Positions 8,549 through 18,395 are shown, numbered from the stretch's first letter. The stretch is DNA of 64,000 nucleotides from Puniceicoccus vermicola (GCF_014230055.1 NZ_JACHVA010000134.1:23295-87294), one strand, 5' to 3'. The notes: generated by a model not told the origin, from the sequence alone. A program made the numbers and translations.

Positions 8549-9726
8549 AAGCTTGCAAGAAAACTCTGAGAGTGGCTCTGGTCGGTGTTTCCGGTTACGC
8601 TCATTGGCATTACAACATGCTGATCGCTTTGGCCGACGCCGGTCGCATCACACTGCGGGCGTGTGTGATAATCAATCAGGAAGAAGAGTCCGCTCGTTGT
8701 GAAAAATTGGAGTCGATGGGCTCTCGGTTGTACGGCGATTTCGATCAGATGTTAGCGGAGGAGGGATCGGAGCTCGACCTCTGCTGTATCCCAACCGGAA
8801 TTCGCCTCCACCGTTCTATGACAATAGCCGCGCTGGATCGGGATATGCACGTCTTGGTTGAGAAACCGGCAGCGGGCAGTTTGGAGGAGGTTCGTCAGAT
8901 GCAAGTTGCGCGCGATCGTTCGGGGAGGCAGGTATTCGTGGGCTTTCAAAATATGTATGCCGACGATCTTCTCCATGTTAAAGATCTCTTGGTTTCGCGT
9001 ATGTTGGGGGCGATTCTTAGAATCAAGGTTCAGGTCTGCTGGCCCCGCCCGGAGAGCTATTATACTCGGAACGATTGGGCCGGGAGATTGGTTGTCGCTG
9101 GCTGCCCGGTTTTTGATTCTCCCGCGAATAATGCGATGGCTCATTTCATCATGATGGCCCTTTTCTGGGCGGGACCGACGCGTTCGACGATGGCGGCTTG
9201 GTCGGATCTTGAGGCTCATCTATACCGTTCGCAGGAGATAGAGAGTTTCGATACTTTATCCGCAAAGCTGAGGACGCAGTCCGGGGCGGAGATACTCTGG
9301 AACATGACCCATTCCTCCTCCGAACTGCTAAGGCCCGAAATTGTCGTCGAATGTGAACGAGGAGCCATCATCTGGCGCGAGGATGAGGGTGGGCGTGTCT
9401 GTTTCACCGAGGATTCGACAGAACCCGATATTGTTTTCGACCCATTTCCCGAAACTCGCCAGGTGATGTTTCGCAAAGTCGTCAACGTTGTGACCGGATC
9501 CGGCGAGTTTGTTTGCGATCTCGATATGGCTTCGAGCCATACGAGATTTATTGAAGAACTCCATCGTATCTCTCGGATCCAGCAAGTTTGTGGAGACCGG
9601 ATACTGGAACGAATGGAAGAGGGAAAATCCTACCGATATGTCTCCGGTCTCACCGAAATGATTCGGAGTGCGCATGCTACGGGAACACTGCTGCCTCAAA
9701 TTTCCTCACCATCGCTAGTTCGATAG
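8545..9726 (+). CDS. Gfo/Idh/MocA-family oxidoreductase
   Basis: A 393-residue NAD(P)-dependent sugar dehydrogenase-like protein, presumably cytoplasmic. The N-terminal Rossmann segment reads VALVGVSGYAHWHY, and the family hallmark EKPAA is at ~106-110 (MHVLVEKPAAGS). The C-terminal half matches the alpha/beta domain that forms the sugar pocket. Such enzymes oxidise, reduce or epimerise sugars; in this locus a rhamnose- or galacturonate-derived substrate is plausible but not shown. The start overlaps the preceding stop, and the lyase gene begins 40 bp downstream, so it appears to be co-transcribed with both. Confidence 0.85.
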   Translation: MKACKKTLRVALVGVSGYAHWHYNMLIALADAGRITLRACVIINQEEESARCEKLESMGSRLYGDFDQMLAEEGSELDLCCIPTGIRLHRSMTIAALDRDMHVLVEKPAAGSLEEVRQMQVARDRSGRQVFVGFQNMYADDLLHVKDLLVSRMLGAILRIKVQVCWPRPESYYTRNDWAGRLVVAGCPVFDSPANNAMAHFIMMALFWAGPTRSTMAAWSDLEAHLYRSQEIESFDTLSAKLRTQSGAEILWNMTHSSSELLRPEIVVECERGAIIWREDEGGRVCFTEDSTEPDIVFDPFPETRQVMFRKVVNVVTGSGEFVCDLDMASSHTRFIEELHRISRIQQVCGDRILERMEEGKSYRYVSGLTEMIRSAHATGTLLPQISSPSLVR

Positions 9727-9766
9727 AGGACTACCTACGAAGATTCATCGATCGATCCAATTCGCT

Positions 9767-12700
9767 ATGCATAAATTTACGTTTACTGGGATTCTGTCTT
9801 TCCTCTTATGGTTGATTTCCGCAAATGTCCTTCAGGGATATGAGTGGATCTCCACGGACGAATCGGTTCAACTTGAGTTGGACGAGAAGACAGGGGGGAT
9901 TCGGTTTTGGGAGGTCGACGGGAAGGTTCTCTCGGATGTGCCAGACTCGGATTTCGATGGTGTCATCGGCTTCGAAATGGAATCGGGGTGGGGCGGCTGG
10001 TTTCAGGTGGAGTCGTTTGAAGTGCGGTACGATTCGCCCGTCCGAATCCTCTTCGAAGGGATTCTCCATCTGGATCAAGAGAGCGACCAGAGCATAGGGG
10101 AAATGCGGGGCAAGCTGGTCTACGAGTTGAACGACGAAGGGCGAGAGATTGAGCTTTCGTTTCAACTCGTTTCGGTCGCGGAAGGATTGGATGTGAGCCT
10201 CTCCCGCTATTTTTGGACCCAAGCCTTTGATCTGAATCCGAGAAAACGGGTGTATTACCGAGGAGATTTTCAAACCGATTGGGAGACTCGTTATTTCTAT
10301 CAGTATACGGTGGATCCGCGTCCCGGAGACGATTTGCTTTTGCCACCGGATCGAAACGAATGGCGCTTTTTCGGTTTGGATCGTTTGGGTAATGGCGCAT
10401 TCCGCTTGTGGAAAGCCGAGAGCTTGAGAACGAGTCCGCTTGTGTTGGAGGAAAGCCTTTCTCCGGCGCCGATCGTTCAGATCTATGACGAGTCGGGAGG
10501 TGTTCTGGTCGAGTATTCTCAGATGGATGAGATTGTAGATGGACCGTACCACCGTCGTTTAGGAGTCGACGCTGCTGGTGGGGGGCGGGTATCTGTCGAC
10601 TTCGTTTCGAAGAGTGGGGAAGCGGTCGATCTTCTCTTCGCGGATGGGGACCTGGTTGTCAGCGAGGCGCAGACGATCAAAATTAGGGCCTACTCGTCTT
10701 TGTCAGAAGTTCTTGCCGCCCGGGAGAACCTGGAAGAGCTTTATCCGCCGTCGACGCCGCCCACCCCCGAGAGCGTGATGCTTGAGCCTGCATGGATCCG
10801 GGAGGCTCCTCTTTCCATGGGCGACGAACCGATCTACGTGACTGGAGGCTATCCGTTCGGACAGGGGCAGGTTCAGGAGAGTCAGTTGAGTGCCTTGAGG
10901 GTCGGGATGGGAGGCGGTTCCCTCAAACCGCAGAGTGAAGCAATCGCTTATTGGCCAGATGGTTCCGTAAAGTGGGGCTTACTGACATTTCCTCTCCGAC
11001 TTGAAGAGGCGGAGACCGAGTATGCAGACTCGCCCCGGGTAACTTTGAGGAACGGAGAGGCGATTCCGGTTCGCATCAGTGTCGGAGAAAGTCCTTCCGA
11101 GCCCTCGGACGGTTCGATTGTCGTTCGCCGTACGAATGACGGCGGTTTGATGGTTGGGAATGGTCAGTTGGAGTTGGAGTTGGGCAAAGGAGTCGATTGG
11201 TTGCGGGACCTGAGATTGAAGGATCAGTCTCTTCTTTCCGGGCGTCACGATCACGTCGGATCGGCTTACACTGACTATAAGCTCGATCCCGAACCCTTTT
11301 ATCCATTTGACCGTGAGATCGAGGAGGGCACCGACGATCCGGGTTCCTTATCGATCGATACGCTGGAGGTGGAATCGGTCGGGCCTCTCCGTATCGTGGT
11401 TCGGTTGACGGGATATACCGACAACGAGGAGCCGACTCGGATCGTTCTTCGCATTGAATTATTGGCCGGGAAGAAAGAGTTTACGATCGAACATACCGCC
11501 GAGTTTCTCTTCAAGGATCCCCGACGGACATTCTTGCGGGGAATGGGAATCAATATTCCTCTGGATCCCCGTATCCTGGGAGAAACCCATTCAAGTGTGC
11601 AGGTCTTGCAAGAGTCTATACTTTCCCGAAGAAGGAACGGATCTGTTAGAGGGATGGAAAACGATGCGGTTTTGGAGGGTGGAGCCTTGCTGGTCCGGGG
11701 ACCTGACTTGGCTGTGACTGCGGCGATTCGGGATATGAGTGAGATGGCCCCGAAGGCGATCACGCTAGATCGCGAGACGGGAGTGCTATCATTTGAGTTC
11801 TGGCCGGACGAAGTCGGAGTGATGGATGTCAGGCGGTATTCCGAGTATCTTCATCGGGGTCAGTTGGAAGCCGCTCCTCCCAAGGAGGATTGGGTTCGAA
11901 CCAGTTATTATGAAGAAGATCCTTTTGTCGGCGTCTCTCGAACGCATGAGGTGCTTCTTGCGTTTGATGACGTCCAGTCTGTCTCCGCCGAGTTGAGTGA
12001 GATACGGGTCGCAAATTTCCAGAGTCCTCCCTTGCTTTACGCCGGATGGGATCGGTATGCACAGACGGGGGTTGTCTTACCGAGTTCTATTGAGTCCGAG
12101 TGGCCGACGGCCTGGGAGGCGTGGACGCGATTAACCAATTTCTGGCTGTGGCATCGTGAGAAGAATCAGTGGAAAGGTTTCTGGAATTATGGGGATCTCC
12201 GTCATCGTTTTCGTACCCACCACTACGGATATATTCTCGAGCCCGTTGATCTACAGCGTCGTTTAGCGGGACAGCCTGATGCTGGGAAACGGGTGCGAGA
12301 CTATCATCTGTCGGGAGATTGGGCGTTGGATAACGGATCCAACGGGTGGTCCAATACCGAAGGTCTGCCCAATCTCTTTCTTCAGTATGAGTATTTGAGG
12401 CATGGGAATCGGGCGGTCTATTTCGCGAGCGAAGCGCTGGCAAGACATAGTCGCGATGTAGTGACCCGCCATGCTGGGATGTGGTTTGGGCGAGGGACTC
12501 GCCACGGCGTCCAGCATTGGAGTGGAGGCAATCATGAGGAGCGCCAGACGACGATTACGGAATATCGACTACACTACTTTCTCAGTGGAGATCTGCGTTC
12601 CCGGGCTGTCGTCGATAAGCTTTACAATGAGCACTACCTGACGACCGAGGCACGAATGAACGCCGATCACAGTGGGCGTTTGGGTGGTTTGCTCTTCCAC

Positions 12701-13390
12701 TGGGAAATGACAGGGGATCCCGAGGAAGCGGCTCAGTTTAAGCGTTATGTGGATACTTTTTTGTCGCCGGAGGGGATTTATGTTTCGCCTCTCGTAAGTT
12801 TTCCCGGGCCTGTAGTAATCGCTGAGCCGAAAGGTTTAAACTCTGGGAGTAAGTTTTTCAACGCCTTCGGTGGGATGCATGCTCTGCTCGAGTATTATGA
12901 ATGGACGCAAGATCCTGAGCTGAAGGATAGTCTGATTCAAATGGCAGACGATGTCACTCAGGCGGGCATGGTAGAGAGTAAACGTTTTGGGAATGGGTAT
13001 TATGCGTGGCCGCCGCTGGTTTTTGCGAGTCGCTATGCCGACAACCCGGAGCCTTATCGAGAGTACCTCCGGTACTATTTAGGCGCATATGATTGGCGCA
13101 CGCTGTATTTGCCAGTGACCCGAAACACGGAGCATTGGTCCGGAAAAACCGGTTTCCTCATGAGAACGCCTCCGATTAGTTTCTTTTTTCAAAACTGGGC
13201 TCCATATATGACCGCTGTGTTGGGCGAAGACGAATTCTGGCTACCGAAAATGGACCCGGAAATCGAAAAATGGGAGAGCGGAGGCGGTCGCTATTATGGC
13301 GTGAAAGGGAGTTGGCAGAGCGAATTTGATCGCGAGGAATTTGAGGATTATCTGGGGCCACAGCAACCTTGGAGGCAAGATGAGCGCTAA
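9767..13390 (+). CDS. Secreted exo-rhamnogalacturonan lyase-like protein (PL26 / PcRGLX-YetA type) with extra N-terminal domain
   Basis: This 1207-residue exported protein has a signal peptide at residues 1-24. From about residue 340 it matches the PcRGLX/YetA-like architecture: a first beta domain (PLSMGDEPIYVTGGYPFGQG, AIAYWPDGSVKWGLL), then a largely alpha-helical toroid-like part with HWSGGNHEERQTTITEYR and later FNAFGGMHALLEYYEW. PL26 enzymes release disaccharides from the end of rhamnogalacturonan I by beta-elimination. The first ~310 mature residues form an additional beta-rich domain that PL26 proteins do not usually carry. The 3' end overlaps the next gene by 11 bp. The assignment fits the CE12, PL22-like and LacI neighbours; substrate specificity is inferred. 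Confidence 0.75.
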   Translation: MHKFTFTGILSFLLWLISANVLQGYEWISTDESVQLELDEKTGGIRFWEVDGKVLSDVPDSDFDGVIGFEMESGWGGWFQVESFEVRYDSPVRILFEGILHLDQESDQSIGEMRGKLVYELNDEGREIELSFQLVSVAEGLDVSLSRYFWTQAFDLNPRKRVYYRGDFQTDWETRYFYQYTVDPRPGDDLLLPPDRNEWRFFGLDRLGNGAFRLWKAESLRTSPLVLEESLSPAPIVQIYDESGGVLVEYSQMDEIVDGPYHRRLGVDAAGGGRVSVDFVSKSGEAVDLLFADGDLVVSEAQTIKIRAYSSLSEVLAARENLEELYPPSTPPTPESVMLEPAWIREAPLSMGDEPIYVTGGYPFGQGQVQESQLSALRVGMGGGSLKPQSEAIAYWPDGSVKWGLLTFPLRLEEAETEYADSPRVTLRNGEAIPVRISVGESPSEPSDGSIVVRRTNDGGLMVGNGQLELELGKGVDWLRDLRLKDQSLLSGRHDHVGSAYTDYKLDPEPFYPFDREIEEGTDDPGSLSIDTLEVESVGPLRIVVRLTGYTDNEEPTRIVLRIELLAGKKEFTIEHTAEFLFKDPRRTFLRGMGINIPLDPRILGETHSSVQVLQESILSRRRNGSVRGMENDAVLEGGALLVRGPDLAVTAAIRDMSEMAPKAITLDRETGVLSFEFWPDEVGVMDVRRYSEYLHRGQLEAAPPKEDWVRTSYYEEDPFVGVSRTHEVLLAFDDVQSVSAELSEIRVANFQSPPLLYAGWDRYAQTGVVLPSSIESEWPTAWEAWTRLTNFWLWHREKNQWKGFWNYGDLRHRFRTHHYGYILEPVDLQRRLAGQPDAGKRVRDYHLSGDWALDNGSNGWSNTEGLPNLFLQYEYLRHGNRAVYFASEALARHSRDVVTRHAGMWFGRGTRHGVQHWSGGNHEERQTTITEYRLHYFLSGDLRSRAVVDKLYNEHYLTTEARMNADHSGRLGGLLFHWEMTGDPEEAAQFKRYVDTFLSPEGIYVSPLVSFPGPVVIAEPKGLNSGSKFFNAFGGMHALLEYYEWTQDPELKDSLIQMADDVTQAGMVESKRFGNGYYAWPPLVFASRYADNPEPYREYLRYYLGAYDWRTLYLPVTRNTEHWSGKTGFLMRTPPISFFFQNWAPYMTAVLGEDEFWLPKMDPEIEKWESGGGRYYGVKGSWQSEFDREEFEDYLGPQQPWRQDER

Positions 13391-14342
13391 GTTCAAATCT
13401 TGCTTGCAGGGGCTTTGCCTCGTCTTTGGGCTCCCCTATGTCCATGGGGAAGTCGTTCCTTCGGAATACCGAGAAGACCGGGTTTACACACTTGGGGACG
13501 ATCATTTTCAGGTCGTAATCGAAACCGATCTCGACGGATGGATTGAGACCGTCGGTCCCCGCTTTGATCGCACGGGTGCGGTTCGTTCGGTTCAGGTTGA
13601 CGGAAAGGAGTTTCTTGTCGAAGGAGGTTTGGCCGATGAGTTTAATCAAAAGTGGATCGCTCCTCCGGGTTACTATGCTAACGGTCCCGGTGGATCTTTT
13701 TTAAAAGTGGGTGTCGGCTTGCTGAAGCGTCACAATGCATGCCCCTACATTTTTCGCCGGAATTATCCGGTATTGCAACTGGCGGAGCAAAATGTCGTTC
13801 CGACGGATTCTAAAAATCGCCTGCAGATTGAACAGTCGTTTTCCGGAGAGTCGGATTGGGGTTACCAGTACACCAAAACATACCGGATCGATGAGGATCA
13901 ATGTTCGCTGACGATCGAGTATGCATTGACGAATACGGGCCAAGCCGTGATGGAGTTGGATCAGTACAACCATAATTGGTTCAGGCTCGGTGGGGGTTCC
14001 GAGCCGAAGCACTATTCCCTTTCGGCAGAGTTCATTTCCGGAATGAGCCGGGTCATCCCACCGGAATATCAGGTCGAAGAGAATACGATCCGTCCGGTCG
14101 TTCCTTTTGATTCCGCATTCTTCTTCATGACGATTGCCAACATTCCCATCGCCGAGAACTTTCTGGAAGTATTCGAATCTGAAAGTGGAATGCGGGTGGA
14201 GATCGGAGGAGATTTCCGTGTGGCCCGATTCGCTGTGCTCGCCGGCAAAGATATATTTTGTCCGGAGCTTTTTGGATTTTGGCGAGTCGATCCGAGTCGG
14301 ACGATTCGATGGGAGAGGCAGTATTTCTTTCGTCTGAACTAG
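13380..14342 (+). CDS. Galactose-mutarotase-fold secreted protein
   Basis: A 320-residue protein starting at ATG 13380, inside the last codons of the lyase gene. The N-terminal ~20 residues resemble a signal peptide (QGLCLVFGLPYVHG). The rest has features of the aldose 1-epimerase-like beta-sandwich superfamily: FNQKWIAPPGYY, a YQYTKTYRI strand, and LDQYNHNWFRLGG, with the His/Asn-rich pattern of sugar-binding sites in these folds. It may act on sugars released by the upstream lyase or simply bind them. Overlap with the lyase and the 9-bp gap to the esterase indicate one transcript. Confidence 0.6.
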   Translation: MSAKFKSCLQGLCLVFGLPYVHGEVVPSEYREDRVYTLGDDHFQVVIETDLDGWIETVGPRFDRTGAVRSVQVDGKEFLVEGGLADEFNQKWIAPPGYYANGPGGSFLKVGVGLLKRHNACPYIFRRNYPVLQLAEQNVVPTDSKNRLQIEQSFSGESDWGYQYTKTYRIDEDQCSLTIEYALTNTGQAVMELDQYNHNWFRLGGGSEPKHYSLSAEFISGMSRVIPPEYQVEENTIRPVVPFDSAFFFMTIANIPIAENFLEVFESESGMRVEIGGDFRVARFAVLAGKDIFCPELFGFWRVDPSRTIRWERQYFFRLN

Positions 14343-14351
14343 ATCTACAAA

Positions 14352-15593
14352 ATGAAATCGAGAACGAGAATAGTCTCCCTGTTTTGTCTGCTATGGACTA
14401 CGCACTGTGTGGTATCCGGTGACGAGCAGCAAACGGGCCTCATGTGGGAGCGGGAATTCCTCTACGAAGCGCCCGAGGTCTTCGAAGCACCGGAGGAATT
14501 TCTGGAATCGGCGGAATTCGACGATTTGCCCGACGGCGTGCGGGCTCTCCGGTTTGAGGGTCTGCCGTGGAGAGGTGAGGAAACCCGTGTATTTGCGTTT
14601 CTGGGAATCCCGGAGGAAGCGAGCGAGCGTCACCCCGTACCGGGGGTCGTATTGATTCACGGTGCGGGTGGCACTGCCTTTGCGCGGTGGGTAAAGCGCT
14701 GGATGGATCGTGGATATGCGGCGATCGCGCTTGATTTGGACGGTGGTATTCCTTTGGGCACATATAGCCATTGGAAGAGAAACCCATCGGGAGGTCCTCG
14801 GCGGGGGGACGTGCAGCAGTTGGGATGGCCCCTTGAAGATCAATGGATGTATCAGGCTGTGGGCGACACGATTTTAGCCCATTCGCTCATCTCTTCCTTT
14901 CCTGAGGTGGACTCGGCCCGTATTGGGGCCACCGGAATTTCCTGGGGAGGAGTCGTCCTCTCCAATGTCGCTGGGGTGGATCCTCGATTGAAGTTCGCCG
15001 TGCCCGTTTACGGCTGTGGGTTCATTGCCGACGATTTCGATGACGGATCATCTTTTGTCGGGAGGAGCGCGACTGCGAGTCAGAGAGAAGAGTGGACCCG
15101 TTTGTGGGACCCGATGAACCGGTTGCCGGATGCGGAGATGCCAATGCTCTGGATTGCCGGCGTGAACGATTTCGCGTTCACGCCACGCGTGCGCAAGCTG
15201 TCTTATGAACTGGCTCCGGGAACCGTGGCCGTTTCCCTGCGCTTACAGATGGGGCACAGTCAAGGCCGAGGCGAAGCACCGGCAGAAGTCTATGCCTTTG
15301 CGGACAATATCGTCAAAGAAGGAAAACCGCTCCCACAGTTTTTAAGACAGGGTGTGGAAGAAGACGTCGGGTGGGCGGAGTTTGAGTTTGAGGTGTCACT
15401 GAAGCGTGCCGAGCTCTGCTACACTCTGGACAACGGGAAATGGCAGGATCGTGTTTGGCAAAGCGTACCCGCTGAGGTCGACTTAAAAACGGGTCGGGTT
15501 TCGGCTCCAATTCCTCCCGAGGCGACCGTCTATTATTTCAATGTCACCGACGAGCGCGGTCTTGTCGTCAGCAGCGTTCATGTAGAGCCCTAG
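14352..15593 (+). CDS. Secreted alpha/beta-hydrolase esterase (acetyl esterase-like)
   Basis: A 413-residue alpha/beta hydrolase with an N-terminal signal peptide. Visible elements are the oxyanion region VVLIHGAGGTAFARW, the nucleophile elbow GISWGG, an acidic residue in WIAGVNDFAFTP, and the catalytic His in MGHSQG. It resembles the acetylxylan-esterase/dienelactone-hydrolase-like enzymes common in plant-polysaccharide loci. Removal of acetyl or other ester groups from pectin or side chains is likely. A C-terminal beta domain of ~80 residues ends in FNVTDERGLVVSS. A degenerate copy of this 3' end lies at about 18396-18551, on the far side of the GH4/AraC pair. Confidence 0.8.
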   Translation: MKSRTRIVSLFCLLWTTHCVVSGDEQQTGLMWEREFLYEAPEVFEAPEEFLESAEFDDLPDGVRALRFEGLPWRGEETRVFAFLGIPEEASERHPVPGVVLIHGAGGTAFARWVKRWMDRGYAAIALDLDGGIPLGTYSHWKRNPSGGPRRGDVQQLGWPLEDQWMYQAVGDTILAHSLISSFPEVDSARIGATGISWGGVVLSNVAGVDPRLKFAVPVYGCGFIADDFDDGSSFVGRSATASQREEWTRLWDPMNRLPDAEMPMLWIAGVNDFAFTPRVRKLSYELAPGTVAVSLRLQMGHSQGRGEAPAEVYAFADNIVKEGKPLPQFLRQGVEEDVGWAEFEFEVSLKRAELCYTLDNGKWQDRVWQSVPAEVDLKTGRVSAPIPPEATVYYFNVTDERGLVVSSVHVEP

Positions 15594-15868
15594 ATCTGGC
15601 TTTTCACTTTTATTCGCTCATGGCCAACCCCGCGATGCGCACCGTGGTCCAAGCTCCCTGGAAGTTGAAGCCTCCGGTGATGCCGTCGTAGTCGATGCAT
15701 TCGCCGGCGAAGTGGTGATCTTTCCGGTGATGGAGAAGAGGGCGCCGAGAGTTCCTGGGCGAGGTTTGGACGGCGGCTCTGGGCGCTTGGGACCATTGCG
15801 TTTGGAGGTCCAGTCCTGCGGCTTCGGCGAGTTTCTCCTGGAGGCGTCGGCGATTCGGATGGCCGACT
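15524..15868. repeat. Left copy of a degenerate direct repeat flanking GH4-AraC
   Basis: This stretch contains the esterase 3' end and a broken flavoprotein 3' end. It matches the stretch at about 18485-18900 in the same order, with an ~80-bp internal deletion here. Shared blocks include GTCACCGA.GAGCGCGGTC and GTCGTAGTCGAT.CATTC. The two copies bracket the GH4 and AraC genes. Confidence 0.8.
15598..15868 (-). pseudogene. Fragment of a BaiN/YhiN-type flavoprotein gene (3' end only)
   Basis: The sequence matches the last ~350 bp of the intact gene at 18571-19803 but lacks ~80 bp and is frame-disrupted. Recognisable pieces are the minus-strand coding for [16 protein letters not shown] and the upstream segment corresponding to [12 protein letters not shown]. 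No start or catalytic region is present. It ends exactly against the GH4 stop codon, so the junction is sharp. It is best read as a relic of a duplication or recombination event rather than an expressed gene. Confidence 0.85.
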
Positions 15869-17285
15869 AGAAAAGCTTGGGACTGATCCCAACGAGTTCT
15901 TCCTCGCTGTTCTTGCGTGCGGTTTTCTCGCCCACCCAAGATTCGAGTGCTGACTTTTCTGCTTCGTAGAGCTCGTCGAGCACCGCTTCGGCGGTCGCAA
16001 TCGAATTCACGAGTGGATCCATGGCCAACGCCCGGACCAGGAGTTGCCGATTCTTTTGGAGGCACGCTTGCACCGTGAGTTCGTGGCAGTCGAGTATGCC
16101 CATCTGGAGACCACGCAGACCCAGGGGCATCGGACCGACCGGCTTGGGGTGGGGGCCCTTAGCATCAAACCGGCACTGCATTTCGAGGAAGGCATCCTCC
16201 GGAAGGTTGGGGACTGGGCGGCTTCCATCATCGGCCCGATTGGGCACGTTGACGTTGTAGCAGCGCCCATCCTCGACACACATGGTATGAATGATGTCCG
16301 TTGCGTGGTCCGATTTGTATTTTTTGTGGAACTCGGCGACATCCACACTTCCGTCCAGATACGATTCAACTTCGCTCCACATGTCCGCGGTCCACTGTGT
16401 CCGCTCGTCGCAGTCGAAGACCGAGAGCGGGGGCACCGATTCCTGAATGGCGGAGCGTCCTTGGTAGTAGGGCAGGTATTCCTTGGTGTGCCCGGTGACC
16501 GTCGGTAGCGCTCCGAAGACATCTCCGAGTTGCGCGGTGATCGTGTTGTTAAAGCGTCCTTTTGAATACCCTTGGTCCTTTTCTTTCTGGCCATGACTTC
16601 GGAAGGCCTCGTGCAACCGGTCGAAGACATCCTCTCCCGCAAAGGTGGCGCTGAGGAGAAAGGTGAAGTGATTCACGCCCGCCGCCCGGGTCTCAAGCTC
16701 GCTGTGCCGCTCCGGGTCTTCGCCCATCAGACGAAGATAGGATTTCGATTGGTAGGGCAAATGTTGCGCGTCGCAAAGGGCGAAATACTTCCCCGGATAG
16801 GTACGCATGAGCATGATGCCGAAGATGGCACTCGGGTTGACGTAGTTGATCAGCCAGGCGTCCGGGCAGAGTTCTTGGACCGCCTGAGAGATCTCGAGGA
16901 TCGGACGATACTCGCGGAGGGTGCGAAAGACGCCGCCCGGTCCGATGGTGTCGCCCGAGCACATGCGGATGCCGTATTTCGCGGAGATCCGGCAGTCGAT
17001 CTCGCGATACTTGGCATTGTCCTTTGAGAAGCTGAGGACCACGAAATCCGATCCGGGCAGCGCATCCCGGAAATTTTCGTAGGCTTCGAAACGGCTCGGG
17101 GAATCGATGGATTCTCCGGTCTTCTCGGCAAGCCGGTGCATGCGCTCGAGGTTTGCGGAGTCGGTGTCGACGAGGCGAAGTGTGCCGCCCCTTAGTCCGG
17201 GGAGATGATGCATGGCCCAGATGGCCTGACGGGCGAAAAAGAGACTGCCGGCCCCGATGAGGGTGAGGGTGGGATTTTTCTTCAT
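15867..17285 (-). CDS. Glycoside hydrolase family 4 enzyme
   Basis: A 472-residue cytoplasmic GH4 glycosidase, a family that works by NAD- and metal-dependent redox elimination. The Rossmann motif GAGS is at 11-14, DTIGPGG at 112-118 and NYVNPSA at 147-153. The metal-binding Cys is at 171 and the His of GVNHF at 206. The four residues starting at the Cys read CDAQ. From family knowledge, CHEV, CHSV, CHGx, CDMP and CNVP/CNIP mark the known GH4 specificity groups, and CDAQ fits none of them. A galacturonide or other pectin-derived substrate is plausible from context only. It is divergent from the AraC gene (65 bp) and ends at a pseudogene boundary. Confidence 0.85.
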   Translation of the reverse strand: MKKNPTLTLIGAGSLFFARQAIWAMHHLPGLRGGTLRLVDTDSANLERMHRLAEKTGESIDSPSRFEAYENFRDALPGSDFVVLSFSKDNAKYREIDCRISAKYGIRMCSGDTIGPGGVFRTLREYRPILEISQAVQELCPDAWLINYVNPSAIFGIMLMRTYPGKYFALCDAQHLPYQSKSYLRLMGEDPERHSELETRAAGVNHFTFLLSATFAGEDVFDRLHEAFRSHGQKEKDQGYSKGRFNNTITAQLGDVFGALPTVTGHTKEYLPYYQGRSAIQESVPPLSVFDCDERTQWTADMWSEVESYLDGSVDVAEFHKKYKSDHATDIIHTMCVEDGRCYNVNVPNRADDGSRPVPNLPEDAFLEMQCRFDAKGPHPKPVGPMPLGLRGLQMGILDCHELTVQACLQKNRQLLVRALAMDPLVNSIATAEAVLDELYEAEKSALESWVGEKTARKNSEEELVGISPKLF

Positions 17286-17350
17286 GAGGGTATCCTGACC
17301 GATTCCGACCGGATTGACGGACGGTAAATTCGATGCCTTAATAGGGATAT

Positions 17351-18175
17351 ATGTTGCAGCATTTGCAGACCTTGGTCTTCCGTCCGGAACGGGTTCCCCG
17401 GTTTCCTGCGACGACTCAGGTGCGGTCGGCGGGGGAGTATCGGGTCGGACCTTCGTGGGAAGAACGGGGCCGCCGCAAAGATTTCCATCAACTCTTCTGG
17501 ATTGCTTCGGGCGAGGTGGAATTTCGCGTGAGAAAGGAGGTCTTTGGGACGGGGGAAGGGGAGGTCTATTTCTATAGACCGGGTGAGATTCATGACGTTC
17601 GGCCGGGGCGGTCGGGCGTTCACTACTTCTGGCTTACCCTCGACTCTCCAGGGGTGGATCCGTTGCTGGCGGGTTTCGACTTTCCGGGCCGTCGATTTCC
17701 GGCAGGATCACCGCCGACCGAGCTCTTTCGTTCGATTATTGAGGCTTTAAAGTCGGCCACTCCCCGGGGAGAAATGGAGGCGACGGTGACTGCGTATGAG
17801 ATCCTCACCCGGCTCGCCTGGCAACGGCGACAGCTTCTCCCGGAGTCGGGAGCGGGCGAGAGGCTACGCAACCGTATGGACGCCCAATTTGCCGACCCGA
17901 ATTTGAATATCGAATCCTTGGCGGAGCAGGAGGGAATGCATCGGGCGACGGTCTACCGAACTTTCCTCCAGATACACGGGATATCGCCTTCGCTTTATCT
18001 ACAAAGAAGGCGTCTGGTACATGGGCTGGCCCTCCTCGAACAAACGAACAAAACGGTTCAGGAGATTGCGTTGGCCTCCGGTTACACGGATCCCAACCAT
18101 TTCGCCAAAGTGGTTCGTCGGGCGACGGGGTACGGCCCGGTGAAGTTTCGTCAGCGGGGAGGAGAGGCGCTGTAG
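17351..18175 (+). CDS. AraC-family transcriptional regulator
   Basis: A 274-residue regulator with an N-terminal cupin-like sensing domain (FHQLFWIASGEVEFRV, YFYRPGEIHDV) and a C-terminal double helix-turn-helix. The latter shows NIESLAEQEGMHRATVYRTF and the second helix region TVQEIALASGYTDPNHFAKV, ending in a typical GYGPVKFRQR. It is divergently arranged with the GH4 gene across a short shared promoter region, so it probably controls GH4 in response to a sugar. It sits with GH4 inside the segment bounded by degenerate direct repeats. Confidence 0.9.
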   Translation: MLQHLQTLVFRPERVPRFPATTQVRSAGEYRVGPSWEERGRRKDFHQLFWIASGEVEFRVRKEVFGTGEGEVYFYRPGEIHDVRPGRSGVHYFWLTLDSPGVDPLLAGFDFPGRRFPAGSPPTELFRSIIEALKSATPRGEMEATVTAYEILTRLAWQRRQLLPESGAGERLRNRMDAQFADPNLNIESLAEQEGMHRATVYRTFLQIHGISPSLYLQRRRLVHGLALLEQTNKTVQEIALASGYTDPNHFAKVVRRATGYGPVKFRQRGGEAL

Positions 18176-18395
18176 GGATTTACTCGCAGGTCGCCACTTT
18201 AGTTGCTTGCTTCGTCGAGTAGATCAGGAATCAGGCGGATATCGATATTTCCGCGTGTGGGCTGTTCTATTTTTTGCAACCTATTGCCTAACAACAGGAT
18301 GAATGCGGATCGATATCTTTTCGTGAGATTTCCGAACTAATCATCCTTCGCGTTCGTGACGTGGCGGAATTCACGGAGTTTGGTCGCAAACCGTT

